Below, one piece after another: positions 49,801 through 59,682 of a stretch of 64,000 nucleotides of DNA. Each line of letters starts with the position of its first letter. Position 1 is the first letter of the stretch. The DNA is taken from positions 2,356,001 to 2,420,000 of the forward strand of contig NC_060112.1 in the NCBI RefSeq assembly GCF_021155765.1. Reading direction: 5' to 3'. The translations under genes were made by a program, and so were the position numbers. Under the pieces are notes generated by a model. The model was not told the origin of the DNA. It saw only the letters and a program-made list of their open reading frames with translations, and made no database searches. Source of the stretch: Diprion similis (lineage: Eukaryota > Arthropoda > Insecta > Hymenoptera > Diprionidae).

Positions 49801-50639
49801 AGCGCAGTCCCAATACGCTGCGAGCAACGCATCAAAAGTTACAGCCAAAAAACAAAAAATTCTCATCGTCATTTCTCTGCTGTTGGTCCGACGCTCTTTT
49901 TCATGTGTTTTCTGAGTTCCTGGGGGTCCAATTGACCAGGAGATGGTCATACGAATCGATTCCAAAACGAAAAATTTTCGGCTCCGAAAATAAGCAAAAA
50001 AGTAAGGCTAACCCCTTTGGATTTTTGGCGGAAATTTCGACGATTCTAAAAAGAGCTGAAATGAATTCTTGAAGGCACTATTCCGACGTAATTTCGCGAG
50101 AGAAATCGAATGAGCGCAGTCCCAATACGCTGCGAGCAACGCATCAAAAGTTACAGCCAAAAAATAAAAAATTTTCATCATAATTTCTGTGCTGTTGGTC
50201 CGACGCTCTTTTTTATGTGTTATCTCAGTTCCTGGGGGTCCAAATACCCTGGAGATGGTCACACAAATCGATTCCAAAACGAAAAATTTTCGGCTCCGAA
50301 AATGAGCAGAAAAGTAAGGCTAACCCCTTTGGATTTTTGGCAAAAATTTCGTCGATTCTAAATAGAGCTGAAATGAATACTTAATTGCACTATTCCGACG
50401 TAATTTTGCGGGAGGAATCGATTGAGCGCAGTCCCAATACGCTGCGAGCAACGCATCAAAAGTTACAGCCGAAAAACTGAAAATTCTCATCGTCATTTCT
50501 CTGCTGTTGGTCCGACGCTCTTTTTCATGTGTTTTCTGAGTTCCTGGGGGTCCAATTACCCAGGAGAAGGTCATACAAATCGATTCCAAAACGAAAAATT
50601 TTCGGCCCCGAAAATAAGTAAAAAAGTAAGGCTAACCCC
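46884..50639. repeat. 312-bp satellite array, segment 2 (12 monomers)
   Basis: The array resumes in register after the solo LTR and runs 12 monomers to the full-length element. The monomer order resembles that of about 38191-40998 minus one unit, so this is a third, shortened relative of the 7-monomer higher-order repeat. Confidence 0.96.
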
Positions 50640-52776
50640 TGTTACGTGGGAGGGTGAACGTGTGGAGAGCGATGGAAGTTTATGACTATTAAAGATAATA
50701 ATCAATTATGCACCCACGTAACAGCGCTGAATAAAAATTAAAACTAAGAAGGACCTACCTTTCGGTACGCCGGTATTTGTAGGATCGTGTTACTTTAGTC
50801 CTATACAGGGCTGTGAGCTTTGTTTAAATAGGTTGAGGCTAATTCTAAAATTGGGGAAGGTCGTCGTTCAAAATAAATGGTGATTTTGAGTTAACTGGTA
50901 AAAGAGAATATGTATAATTCAAACGATAGGTAAATGTAATTGGTAAATTGATAACAATGAACAAAGGTTATATTAACGATTAAATTTTGAGAAGACGGAC
51001 AATTCGGATTCTTAAATGGTTACGGAAATGAAGCAAAATAGAAGCTTGTACCAAGAACATCTATATTGAATGCGTATTAATACTATATGGTCTTTTAAAT
51101 GCTTGTATCCTTCTTTCTTTCTATATTTATGAGATTGGTAAACTAACGTGCCAATTGGATTGGCCCGCGGAAGCACCCGTCACTAGAAGTGTTTCTGATA
51201 ATTTAGAAAATAGCCGTTGAGGTTGAGTCGGGAGAATCACTCTCGGGATGTGCAGGAGCACACGGACGACAACCTTACGTCTTTCTAATAAAACCAACAA
51301 GGTCGTGTCGGGAGAATCGCTCTCGGGATGTGCAGGAGCACACGGACGACAACCTTGTGTAAAAGACTTTGTATACGTGCTTCCGCCGGTCAATGCAAAC
51401 AAGTTTTATGAAATCACGTTATGAAAATTCGTGGTTAATTACAATGTTGAAGTGGCTTAGATGCTGGGGCCGAGCTGAAGATTGGAGAATCACTCTCGGA
51501 ATACCCAAAGGATATTTTCCACAACTAGGCTCCAAATCTAATATTGTTTCTTATGAAGGTTCTTAGAAAACAACATGCGTCTCGAAGATGGCAAGAAAAG
51601 CTCACCACCAACTCTTGGTATTTAATTGAAAGATAATTTTGATGATTTGGTAAAAACAAGAATTTGAAAAGTGTTGGTGAACGCTGCTCGAATTGACTTA
51701 TCTTTTGATGTTGGTGACGACGAGATTGAGAGCCGTCGGATCGTGTCGTTGGTAACTGGAGCAGAGCCTCACCTCAGATGTAGACGAGTATTCGGGTTTC
51801 GTAGAAGTTATTTGGTGGATTATTAATATGGTTTGTCGTGAAGTTACTATTAATTATTTTAGTCAAACACTTAAACTTTACCTGATTCTTGAGAATCAGG
51901 GCGGAGCTTAATTTGATTTTAAATTTAAGGAAATGAATATCATAAAAATGTCTATTCGTGAAAATAAGAGAGTTAGTACAGAAACAGGAAAGAAATGAAG
52001 TTAGGTGATAGAAAGTCTTTGCAATTCACAGAACAAATTGAAAGCTTTAAGATGACGAATCAGCTTGGTACTTTAGGCCGGTCACAACGAAGATTTTCCG
52101 AACACTACTATCGACCAGAAGGGCTGACCCGGGTTGACGTCCACGCACCACGCGACTTGACAGACGAAAGACATTGTTTCTTGGGCCTGACGGTCCAAGA
52201 ACCCTCGGTGCAACTAAGTACAACGGTAATCAGCCAATGGGGTGCAAGGGCGACCTCCCGGTGCCAGAATCGGCATGGTCAGGGTTTTTCCGGGTCCGAC
52301 TCGAGTGTTAAGACGGTGTTCCGACGATTCTCAATCTCGTCGGTTACATACTATGGTATGAGCAAAAGATATGTAGATGTAATTCTCACACATTCGAGCA
52401 GACATCTTAATAAATAGCCTATTTTAACTTGGTACATATTGTGTAATCGGTTTAGCCTAATTATTAATAATTATAATTTTGATTTAGAAAAAGAAGATAC
52501 TTTTGGGCTGAGTGCCACTGCGTTTCATGTCCGCACTTCAATTTAGGTTCTTGGTACCGCTAAATAACCCTAAACTAAAACTAATACTGAGGCTCTGCGT
52601 TGCTTCCTCTAAGAGCGGTGGAAATCCCCTGTTTAGACAATCTGTTATTTTAGCGCTGTTTATTGCGCTGCAGCTTATTCACAAATGTTCAAGATGTTTT
52701 ATTGAAATAAGCCGTCTTTGGTCGCTATGTACGATTGAACAAAAGGTTCGCCTAGGCGGTACGTCGGGGCGTAACA
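50640..52776 (-). repeat. 3' LTR (2137 bp)
   Basis: It has TG...CA ends. On the plus strand its edge TGTTACGTGGG is repeated inverted at 50712-50723 (ACCCACGTAACA), so that end of the LTR can fold into a hairpin. It contains two 50-bp direct repeats (51227-51276, 51307-51356). Same length as the 5' LTR. Confidence 0.95.
51227..51356. repeat. Two 50-bp direct repeats inside the LTR
   Basis: The motif beginning gtcgggagaatc and ending cgacaacctt occurs at 51227-51276 and 51307-51356, differing at one base. A related partial unit (ggagaatcactctcgg) follows at about 51484. The same arrangement is in the 5' LTR (about 61988-62117) and, inverted, in the solo LTR. Such repeats within LTRs are often enhancer-like or insulator-like; here that is an inference. 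Confidence 0.8.
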
Positions 52777-52788
52777 TCCCTCCCCACT
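52777..52788 (-). other. Polypurine tract next to the 3' LTR
   Basis: The minus strand reads AGTGGGGAGGGA immediately before the LTR start TGTTACG. This is the position and composition of the plus-strand primer of LTR retroelements. Confidence 0.75.
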
Positions 52789-54291
52789 TAGAAAAAGTCA
52801 ACGTCCTCGTTGATGTATATTAATAAAAATGAAGCATGTATACAATTGCTTAAGGTTATATCTATAAAAATCCTATAAGGTAAATATCTTATTCTATTTG
52901 ACGTTTGTGTCCTATCCACGACAGAGTAGCCGGCGGCAGAATTTCTCTCGTTGATCAGCAATGCTGGTCAGCCGGTTTCTCTTGTGAATAGAGGATTCTT
53001 TAACTATAATGGGTGAGGCATTCATGGGATTTTACTTTTTGCTATCGAAGAGTTCGGGTATCGAACGGGACACATTAAGTGTTTTCTAAACATTTTGGAG
53101 TCGTCCAGTAAGATTGTGATTGCGAGGATCTCGTGAATTGTGCGGCCCTATTTTTTTCTTTTCGGCGGTGGATTATACTTTCGGTGATCGGTTAGGCTAA
53201 TTAGCCGAAACGTTGTTATTGTTTCCTACTTGTCGTGCGTGTCATTTCTACGGTGAGGTTGCTGTTAATGTTTCTGAAGGATTCAGTTGGCGTGAGACTG
53301 ACTCTCGGTAATCAGTTGAACTGATTAGCCAATTTTCCCCATCACATGAACATGTCTATAAATTTTAAATTAAATATGCATATTTTCATCAGCATTCGGC
53401 GCTACTGGAAATCAGGTGTATTGTGTCCTCTGGCTGGTGATCGAGGTCTGCAGCATTTGCTCGTAGAGAAGGCTTAGGTTTTAGTAGCCTTCTGGTGGAT
53501 CCAGTAATATGTAGCCCACTGATACTCGTGGTGGTCCACCTCCGTAGGTGTAGGGTGAGTACCTTGGCAGCGGATCCTCATCGATGTTGGTTGACGAGCA
53601 GACATTTTGGCAGTACTTTGAAGTGCTGCGGTGTATCGGCAACCGGATCGACATCCCTTTTATGTGCCCGTAGGTTTCCGTCACCTCAGGAGCGTGATGT
53701 TTCCCTGGGTTTCTTTGGAAAAGGTTCAGTCTGGACTCGAACAGCTTGTAGACTGCATACAGCCACTCGTACTCGCCTTTTCTCCTGTTAATTTTTGTAA
53801 AATTTTTCAGCAGATTGCCATTTCACATAAGTGTTTGCCGGAATTCCAATGGTCATATTTACTAATGTACTGTAGTTTTTGATTTCAATTTGGGAAGGGA
53901 GGAATTTCGAAAGAAAGGACGGGTTTTGAGGTTAACGTCATACTGGGTATTTGGGAAATTTCTGAATGGCCTCTAAGAGCGGATGGAGTTCAACGGTGAA
54001 CGTTCATCCTAGATGTCAACTTCAAACTTAGAGCTAGTTACAGATGCGTATCCCTCGTTGCGGTTGGTCACGCCCCAGCCGATGGCGTTAATCTTAAAAC
54101 TATTTAAAATTAAAGAATCTACGCATATTTTATATGAAAATTTCTTCGGATTGTTTCCGCAGGTCTTTTCGCATTGTACTCGCTTCTGGGCTCATCTGTG
54201 TCACCTCGGTTTCCACATGACCTTCCTCGTTACTGGTTCCGAAAATGAGTGCTCTTCATCTATTCTGCATGTTCTGACTCCTTTTATCCAT
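52789..54291 (-). other. Untranslated 3' part of the element, no env
   Basis: About 1.5 kb between the pol stop and the polypurine tract. No long open frame, signal peptide or membrane segment is seen on the sense strand. Two small inverted motifs (ggctaattagcc near 53193 and tcagttgaactga near 53314) are visible. It probably serves as a 3' untranslated or regulatory region. Confidence 0.6.
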
Positions 54292-55320
54292 TCAACAAGC
54301 CAATTCGAGTTTGTCTACATGTTTTACAAATCTCTCACCATTATTACCTTCCAACACCACGCTATTGTTTTCCAAGACCTTTATGATTTTATATGGACCC
54401 TGGTATCGCTTGCTAAACTTCCCTTTCCTAGCCTCTATCTGAACGCGTACCATGTCCCCTGGCTTACCTTTAAAAGGATGTACTTTCCTGTCGTAATACA
54501 TTTTCGACCTTTGCTTTGCCTGTATCAAATTATTAGCAGCTATAGTTTGCATTTCTTTCATTCTAATCATTAGATCATTGAGATAAGAGTTGTACGTTGG
54601 AGGATACTCGTTTGTCTCGAATGAGTTTGGACAGCGCGCTGTTCTTCCGAAAACCAATTCATACGGTGTAAAATTTGTGGCTTCATGAACTGCCGTATTA
54701 TATGAAAACATCGCGAATTGAACTAGCTCATCCCAATCGTTGAATTCGTTTATGTAATGTTTGATATACTCAGTCAAAACTATGTGGCTGCGTTCTAAAG
54801 CGCCATTAGATTGCGGGCGATAACTTGATGTAGTTATGTGTTTAATTTTAAAAGCATCAGCTAATTTCTGTAATAAACCATTTACGAAACTTGTTCCTCT
54901 GTCTGTCAAAATTATTTTCGGTGTCCCGAATTGCAAAATCAAATGTTTCACCATCGCGTGAGCTACGGTTTCGGCTCTAATATTAGGCAAAGGCACGGCG
55001 ATGCAGAATTTGGTCAAGTTATCTTGCATAGTTAAAATATGTTTATTACCATTAGTCGTCTGTGGTAATGGGCCTACAGTGTCGAGTGAAATTTTCTCGA
55101 ACGGCTCTGATGGAGTGTCCGTTATCAACATTGGCTCCCTAGTTCTTACTCGAACCAATTTCTGTTCTTGACAACTTCCGCATTTTCTAATGAAATTGCT
55201 AATATCGTCACGCATTCGTGGCCAATAAAACCTTTCCCTAATCCTGCGGTACGTCTTTGTCATTCCCTTATGTCCTCCGATCACTCCCGCGTGTAATTCC
55301 GCTATTATCTCAGATCTAAT
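54292..55320 (-). other. Integrase region of Pol
   Basis: HHCC finger with H-x6-H and C-x2-C, then KISLDTVGPLP (first Asp), ILTDRGTSF (second Asp) and YRPQSNGALERSH (Glu). The C-terminal RYQGPYKI is the GPY/F module. No chromodomain is seen after it, so the satellite location is not explained by an obvious chromatin reader. Confidence 0.93.
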
Positions 55321-58300
55321 ATCTGCTGGAGGTACACTACATGTTCCAGTACAGATGGTAATGTCTACGTTTTCGTTTTCAAAAGTGTCTAGTAATAAGT
55401 TTGGCCAGATATCTGTTGGTAGTTCGTCGGTCGTGTCTCCTGATTTTGAAATTCTGAAAGTTTTGATTTCCAGATCAGACAATATCCTTTTCAAATTTTC
55501 CAGTGCTAGTTTTACATTCTGTAATTCAATTTTATCAAAGTATTTCTTTTTGATCACAAGGCTAAATACTCTGTACTTTCCTTGCGTTGTTACAATAATC
55601 TGCCCTAACTTTGGTTTCGCATCGCGTTGTTTGTCGGGGTTTATAATCTCTAAATCACCTAGCAGTCTGCTAATTGGTGTTGCTAATTCTGAATCTATGG
55701 AAGTGAAATGGACATAATTATCTTTTACGTATGTTAAATTCTCTCTACTTAGTGAAATTTTTCCTCGATTAGTGCGGGTTGCAGCTGGTAAATTTGAATG
55801 TTGTCTCACCTCTAGGTCTGGTGGTATCTTTTCAGTAACTTTGATCCTGTTTGATATATTGGAACTTCCTAACTCTGGTTGTAAGCGTCTTGGCGTCTTA
55901 GTGACCTTATTCTGTATTAAAATATCCCCTGTCTCATTCGATTCTGGTATCATACTTAAAGGATACGGAGTCGAGAGTGCTATTGGTCGGGGAACAACTA
56001 AAGGTGTTGGTATAGTCGATTTTTGAAAAGGTCGAGTGACTAAAGATTCATTCAAATTACTCTGACTGGTCCCAGTCTTGTCAGCCTCGTCGCTACTGCC
56101 TTTATTACTTCTTACTCGTTCTATAAATCTCTCAATTTTGTTATTTAAAATTTCGTCATCTGTCTCGTCGAGTTCGTCTAGTACTTCGCGAGCTAATTCC
56201 TCTAAATTTTCGCCTTCCGATATAGAACCTGGTAGTTCTATGCCTTCCTCATCTACATTATTTATGATACTCCTCTCATGTAATGTTTTGTCAAAACGGT
56301 CAAAAGATTTCCGTAACTCTGCTGGGTCTATCAGTGGTCTTCTGACCCTACATTCTCGTTCTATTGGCAGAAATACATCGTCATCTGACTCGTTATCTAT
56401 CCGTGTAGACTTCAATTCGATTGCTATATTTTCGGGCTCTAAATCAGATTCATCGTCCGCGTCAGTATTTGCGTCTGTCTGTAAGTCAATTTGTTCCTGT
56501 TCTACCGCGTCTCGCGATGTGGTCGCTTGTTCTGACCTTAAACTCGGTAGTACACTACGTTGTTTCCGGTAGGCCGGCGGTTCGGAGGATTCATCATCTG
56601 ATGAATCTGTCGAATCAGCCTCCGGTATCAGATTTAGATTTTCCCTAATTCCTGTTGTTGTCTTCGCCCGCGATCGCGTTCTTGATGCAATCGCATCTGT
56701 ACCTGGGTCAACTATCTTTTGATATTCGTACCTTGGCTGAAACGTGTCGTCAGCTGATTTTCTGGTTTTGCTAGATGAGCTTGATGCAATAGTTGGTCGA
56801 TTACCTTTCGCTGAGGAAACTGATTTCGCAATTGGTCTTTTAAATTTTGACGATGGTAATTTTGTAGGATTCGAGTCAATTGGTAAAATCCGCCATTGAT
56901 TATGTTTCGGCTTAGGTCTAATAACTGGTAACGGGTTGGTAATAGCAAATATCGTTTTAAGACTTTGGTTTTCTATCAAGGCTAAATTTGTACAGGCATA
57001 AATTTTAATTCCTGTTCCTCCGAAAATATATCGTAGCATGATTCTCACCTTGTGCCATTCCAGTTTATCCAAACCGCAACCCATTCTAGGTATCCTAATT
57101 GACTTTACTGTATCGTCTTCTAAAATTTTCCGGAAATTTACCAAACTACGGTACAAGTCTTCGTAAGCAGGTTTATCCCAAAAGTTTAATTTAGTCATAA
57201 TGTAATAAATTTTGTGTTCCGGTAATTCTAATTTTGCTACTGAGTGTAAATCGGCTTGACTAATGAGATGATCCGGTACACCGTACCGTTTTCGGAAGTC
57301 GGCTGCAATGCCGGCTTTCATGTCTAGATCCGCTGAAACTGTATGCGCGTAATTGTCGAGTTTGTCGAAAACACTCTCGTCTATTTCTATAATGTCTGGA
57401 TTTTTAATATCTGCTGTTTTAATAATTTTTAAGTAGTCTGAATATTTTGGAAAATCATCTATTGATTTGACTATAAAATCACTACTGTCACTATCGTTAT
57501 CGGTTGAGTCCGACATTTGGTTGTTTTCATCGGTGTCGGGAACTGGATTTCGCGAAAGCGCATCCGCGTTGACATTCAATCGTCCAGCTTTGTGATTAAA
57601 TTCATAATCATAATTTCTAAGTTTAAGCCTCCATCGTACTAATCTTTGTCCCGGATCTTTATAATTGTCGATCCATTTTAATGGTTCATGATCACTGAAA
57701 AGTTGGAATTTTCGGCCATAAAGGTAAGGTCGAAATTGGTTAACAGCATATACGACTGCGAGACATTCTTTTTCAGTTGTAAAATAATTTCGTTCTGCCT
57801 TGTTCAGAGCACGAGACAGGTAGGCGACAGGCATATCATAGCCCTCGACTTCCTGACTCAAAACTGCTCCAATGGCATAGTCAGATGCATCAGTAGTCAG
57901 AGTGAAAGGTTTATCAAAATTTGGATACTGCAAAATTGGTTGTTGACATAAAGATTTTCTAAGGATTTTAAAGCTTTTCTTTTGATCTTTTCCCCAATTA
58001 AAAGGTGTTTCCTTTTTCAAAAGTTCAGTGAGTGGCTTAGCTTTAGCCGCAAAGTCTTTTATGAAGCGCCTGTAATAGCCAGCGAGTCCAAGAAATTCTC
58101 TAATATTTTTCTGAGTTTTGGGTGTTGGAAAATTTCGAACTGCAATTATTTTCTTCGGGTCCGGTTTAACTCCCGATCTGCTAATTATGTGGCCTAGATA
58201 TGCGACCTCGGTTTTCAAAAATTCACACTTATCCGGTTGTAAAGTTAATTTTGCTTCTTTTAATTTATTGAATAATCGTCGGACCTTTTTACCGTGTTCC

Positions 58301-59682
58301 TCCAGATTCTTCGCGTAAACCACTATGTCGTCCAAATAAACGAAAACTTCGACGCCTTGCAATCCGCGTAATGTTTGGTCCATTAACCGTTGAAATGTCG
58401 CTGGCGCATTTTTCAACCCTTCCGGCATTCTAACGTATTCGTAATGACCGTTTGGTGTTGTGAACGCGGTCTTGGCTCTATCGCGTGGATCCATTTCAAT
58501 TTGTTGGAAACCGCTAGCAAGATCAAAGGTTGAAAAATACTGCGCCTCACCGAGATGATCTAAGATATCGGTAATGTTCGGCAATGGATACGCGTCTCCG
58601 ATGGTCTTTTCATTTAATTTTCGAAAGTCTATCACCATGCGCCATCTTGGTTTTCCCGCTGAGTCTGGTTTCTTCGGTACAATCCACACAGGTGAATTAT
58701 ACGGCGAGTTTGAAGGAACTATTATTCCGTTATCGATTTTGACTTTAATTTGATTTTCTATTTCAGTTTTATGAACTGGAGGAAAACGATACTGTCGCGT
58801 GTTGATTGGAATATCATCTGTAGTAGGTATTTGATGTTTAATACCGGGTGTAAATTTTAATTTATCCCCGGGTAGATGGAATAGTTCCGGAAATTCCTCA
58901 ATGATATCTAACACGTGTTCGTGTTCCTCTTTGTTTAAATGACCTAAATGTAATTTTGATTGAATTTCCTCAAATCGGTTGGTCGTTACAGGCTCAATGC
59001 TTAACTCATCTGAACTAGAATCAAAATATTCACGTTCTTCAGGAAAATTATGATATTCAAAAGGGGTCAATTCCTGTGGTGGAATCTCTATTTCGATATC
59101 CTTGTCAAGAGTATTTATCGCCAGGACATGGCACGCGCCATCCTGAACCGAGACGGCAGCCTCACCAATGTATACGCCTTCGATGGTTTCTATGCGTGGT
59201 AAATAGGCTTCGTTTCTGCCGCAGCTGATGACGTCAATGCCAATGGCTTGTTTCGTTCTCGCTTTAATTTTGTAAAATCTTTTCCGCGGTTTTGTTTCTA
59301 AATCAGAGTCTGAATCGTGCTCATGTCCAATGAATCGAATCGGTTTTATCGGCGCTGTTTCCATGACTATCGTATTGTGTGTAAATGAAATTTCTGCCTT
59401 TCGTTCACGCAAAAAATCTTTTCCCAAGATTCCGTCACAAGGTAATGGAAATGTGGAACGTACCACGTGAATTTTACTTGGATAATTTTGAATTGTTAAA
59501 TTCGCAACTCCTAAGGTTTCGATTTCTTCAGTTGTTATTCCCGTGATAATTGAAATTTCGTCGGTGCAAATCAACACGTCAGGATGTAAAATCTTTGCCT
59601 TTATTAAACTGATATCTGCGCCAGTGTCGATTAAGAATTCGCCTGAGTGATTTTTTAATTCTGGAGCTGTTATTCGAATTAA
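54292..59682 (-). CDS. pol: Ty3/gypsy Pol polyprotein: protease, RT, RNase H, macrodomain, macro-like domain, integrase
   Basis: The open frame continues upstream of its first ATG (59577) into the gag end. The protease motif LIDTGAD lies before that ATG (DTGAD at 59614-59628), so translation needs a -1 shift from gag. Numbering from the ATG (1761 residues): protease tail with GILGKDFL (49-56); RT about 205-480 with Asp352 and YLDD (414-417); RNase H about 555-676 with Asp563, Asp629 and Asp672; TARG1-like macrodomain about 703-865; acidic, Ser-rich linker about 870-1270; macro-like domain about 1285-1412; integrase zinc finger His1429, His1436, Cys1466, Cys1469; DDE core Asp1499, Asp1559, Glu1595 (35-residue D-E spacing); GPY-type tail about 1724 onward. 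No stop or frameshift breaks it. Usual gypsy pols are near 1000-1100 residues; the excess is all between RNase H and integrase. Role: reverse transcription and integration of the element. Confidence 0.95.
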   Translation of the reverse strand, partial: LIRITAPELKNHSGEFLIDTGADISLIKAKILHPDVLICTDEISIITGITTEEIETLGVANLTIQNYPSKIHVVRSTFPLPCDGILGKDFLRERKAEISFTHNTIVMETAPIKPIRFIGHEHDSDSDLETKPRKRFYKIKARTKQAIGIDVISCGRNEAYLPRIETIEGVYIGEAAVSVQDGACHVLAINTLDKDIEIEIPPQELTPFEYHNFPEEREYFDSSSDELSIEPVTTNRFEEIQSKLHLGHLNKEEHEHVLDIIEEFPELFHLPGDKLKFTPGIKHQIPTTDDIPINTRQYRFPPVHKTEIENQIKVKIDNGIIVPSNSPYNSPVWIVPKKPDSAGKPRWRMVIDFRKLNEKTIGDAYPLPNITDILDHLGEAQYFSTFDLASGFQQIEMDPRDRAKTAFTTPNGHYEYVRMPEGLKNAPATFQRLMDQTLRGLQGVEVFVYLDDIVVYAKNLEEHGKKVRRLFNKLKEAKLTLQPDKCEFLKTEVAYLGHIISRSGVKPDPKKIIAVRNFPTPKTQKNIREFLGLAGYYRRFIKDFAAKAKPLTELLKKETPFNWGKDQKKSFKILRKSLCQQPILQYPNFDKPFTLTTDASDYAIGAVLSQEVEGYDMPVAYLSRALNKAERNYFTTEKECLAVVYAVNQFRPYLYGRKFQLFSDHEPLKWIDNYKDPGQRLVRWRLKLRNYDYEFNHKAGRLNVNADALSRNPVPDTDENNQMSDSTDNDSDSSDFIVKSIDDFPKYSDYLKIIKTADIKNPDIIEIDESVFDKLDNYAHTVSADLDMKAGIAADFRKRYGVPDHLISQADLHSVAKLELPEHKIYYIMTKLNFWDKPAYEDLYRSLVNFRKILEDDTVKSIRIPRMGCGLDKLEWHKVRIMLRYIFGGTGIKIYACTNLALIENQSLKTIFAITNPLPVIRPKPKHNQWRILPIDSNPTKLPSSKFKRPIAKSVSSAKGNRPTIASSSSSKTRKSADDTFQPRYEYQKIVDPGTDAIASRTRSRAKTTTGIRENLNLIPEADSTDSSDDESSEPPAYRKQRSVLPSLRSEQATTSRDAVEQEQIDLQTDANTDADDESDLEPENIAIELKSTRIDNESDDDVFLPIERECRVRRPLIDPAELRKSFDRFDKTLHERSIINNVDEEGIELPGSISEGENLEELAREVLDELDETDDEILNNKIERFIERVRSNKGSSDEADKTGTSQSNLNESLVTRPFQKSTIPTPLVVPRPIALSTPYPLSMIPESNETGDILIQNKVTKTPRRLQPELGSSNISNRIKVTEKIPPDLEVRQHSNLPAATRTNRGKISLSRENLTYVKDNYVHFTSIDSELATPISRLLGDLEIINPDKQRDAKPKLGQIIVTTQGKYRVFSLVIKKKYFDKIELQNVKLALENLKRILSDLEIKTFRISKSGDTTDELPTDIWPNLLLDTFENENVDITICTGTCSVPPADIRSEIIAELHAGVIGGHKGMTKTYRRIRERFYWPRMRDDISNFIRKCGSCQEQKLVRVRTREPMLITDTPSEPFEKISLDTVGPLPQTTNGNKHILTMQDNLTKFCIAVPLPNIRAETVAHAMVKHLILQFGTPKIILTDRGTSFVNGLLQKLADAFKIKHITTSSYRPQSNGALERSHIVLTEYIKHYINEFNDWDELVQFAMFSYNTAVHEATNFTPYELVFGRTARCPNSFETNEYPPTYNSYLNDLMIRMKEMQTIAANNLIQAKQRSKMYYDRKVHPFKGKPGDMVRVQIEARKGKFSKRYQGPYKIIKVLENNSVVLEGNNGERFVKHVDKLELAC
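55342..55725 (-). other. Degenerate second macro-like domain in Pol (residues about 1285-1412)
   Basis: The order of elements parallels the first macrodomain: NYVHFTSIDSEL, then RVFSLVIKKKYFDK, NVKLALENLKRILSDLEIKT, FRISKSGD and NVDITICTG. The glycine-rich GIA loop is replaced by ATPIS, and the GCGLD motif by a KSGDTTDE-like stretch, so both ADP-ribose-binding loops look lost. A Lys persists near 1343. I infer a duplicated, inactivated copy; a structure prediction would decide. Confidence 0.5.
56983..57471 (-). other. TARG1/OARD1-like macrodomain in Pol (residues about 703-865)
   Basis: NYAHTVSADLDMKAGIAADF matches the TARG1 N-terminal strand and GAGIA loop. IYYIMTK places Lys796 (57190-57192) at the catalytic Lys84 of human TARG1. 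KPAYEDLYRSL matches its KPTYENLQKSL. IPRMGCGLDKLEW places Asp837 (57067-57069) at catalytic Asp125. GIKIYACT is the final strand. TARG1 hydrolyses ADP-ribose ester links on glutamate/aspartate and can act on O-acetyl-ADP-ribose and ADP-ribosylated nucleic acid ends. Retention of both residues argues for an active enzyme; activity itself is not shown. Confidence 0.88.
57550..57915 (-). other. RNase H region of Pol
   Basis: FTLTTDASDYAIGAVLSQ opens the domain, FSDHEPLKW carries a second Asp, and NADALSR closes it. This is a typical gypsy-type RNase H removing the RNA strand during reverse transcription. Confidence 0.93.
58138..58965 (-). other. Reverse transcriptase region of Pol
   Basis: The RT blocks are in order: SPYNSPVWIVPKK, RMVIDFRKLN, FSTFDLASGFQQI, MPEGLKNAPATFQ, VYLDDIVVYA and AYLGHIIS. 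The YLDD aspartates are intact. Confidence 0.95.

Noticed and set aside
51995..52417. A 140-codon open frame in the LTR, also at 62756-63178 and (138 codons, diverged end) in the solo LTR at 45111-45527
   Set aside because: It is antisense to gag-pol, has no recognisable domain, and its C terminus changes by frameshift between copies. It recurs because the LTR recurs.
52789..54291. Search for an envelope gene that would make the element an errantivirus
   Set aside because: No long sense-strand frame, signal peptide or membrane segment. The short frame at 53481-53684 (-) has no such features.
55355..58318. Several plus-strand open frames of 70-165 codons across pol
   Set aside because: They are opposite-strand shadows of the continuous pol frame; their Ser/Phe/Leu-rich content follows from the acidic and basic residues on the other strand.
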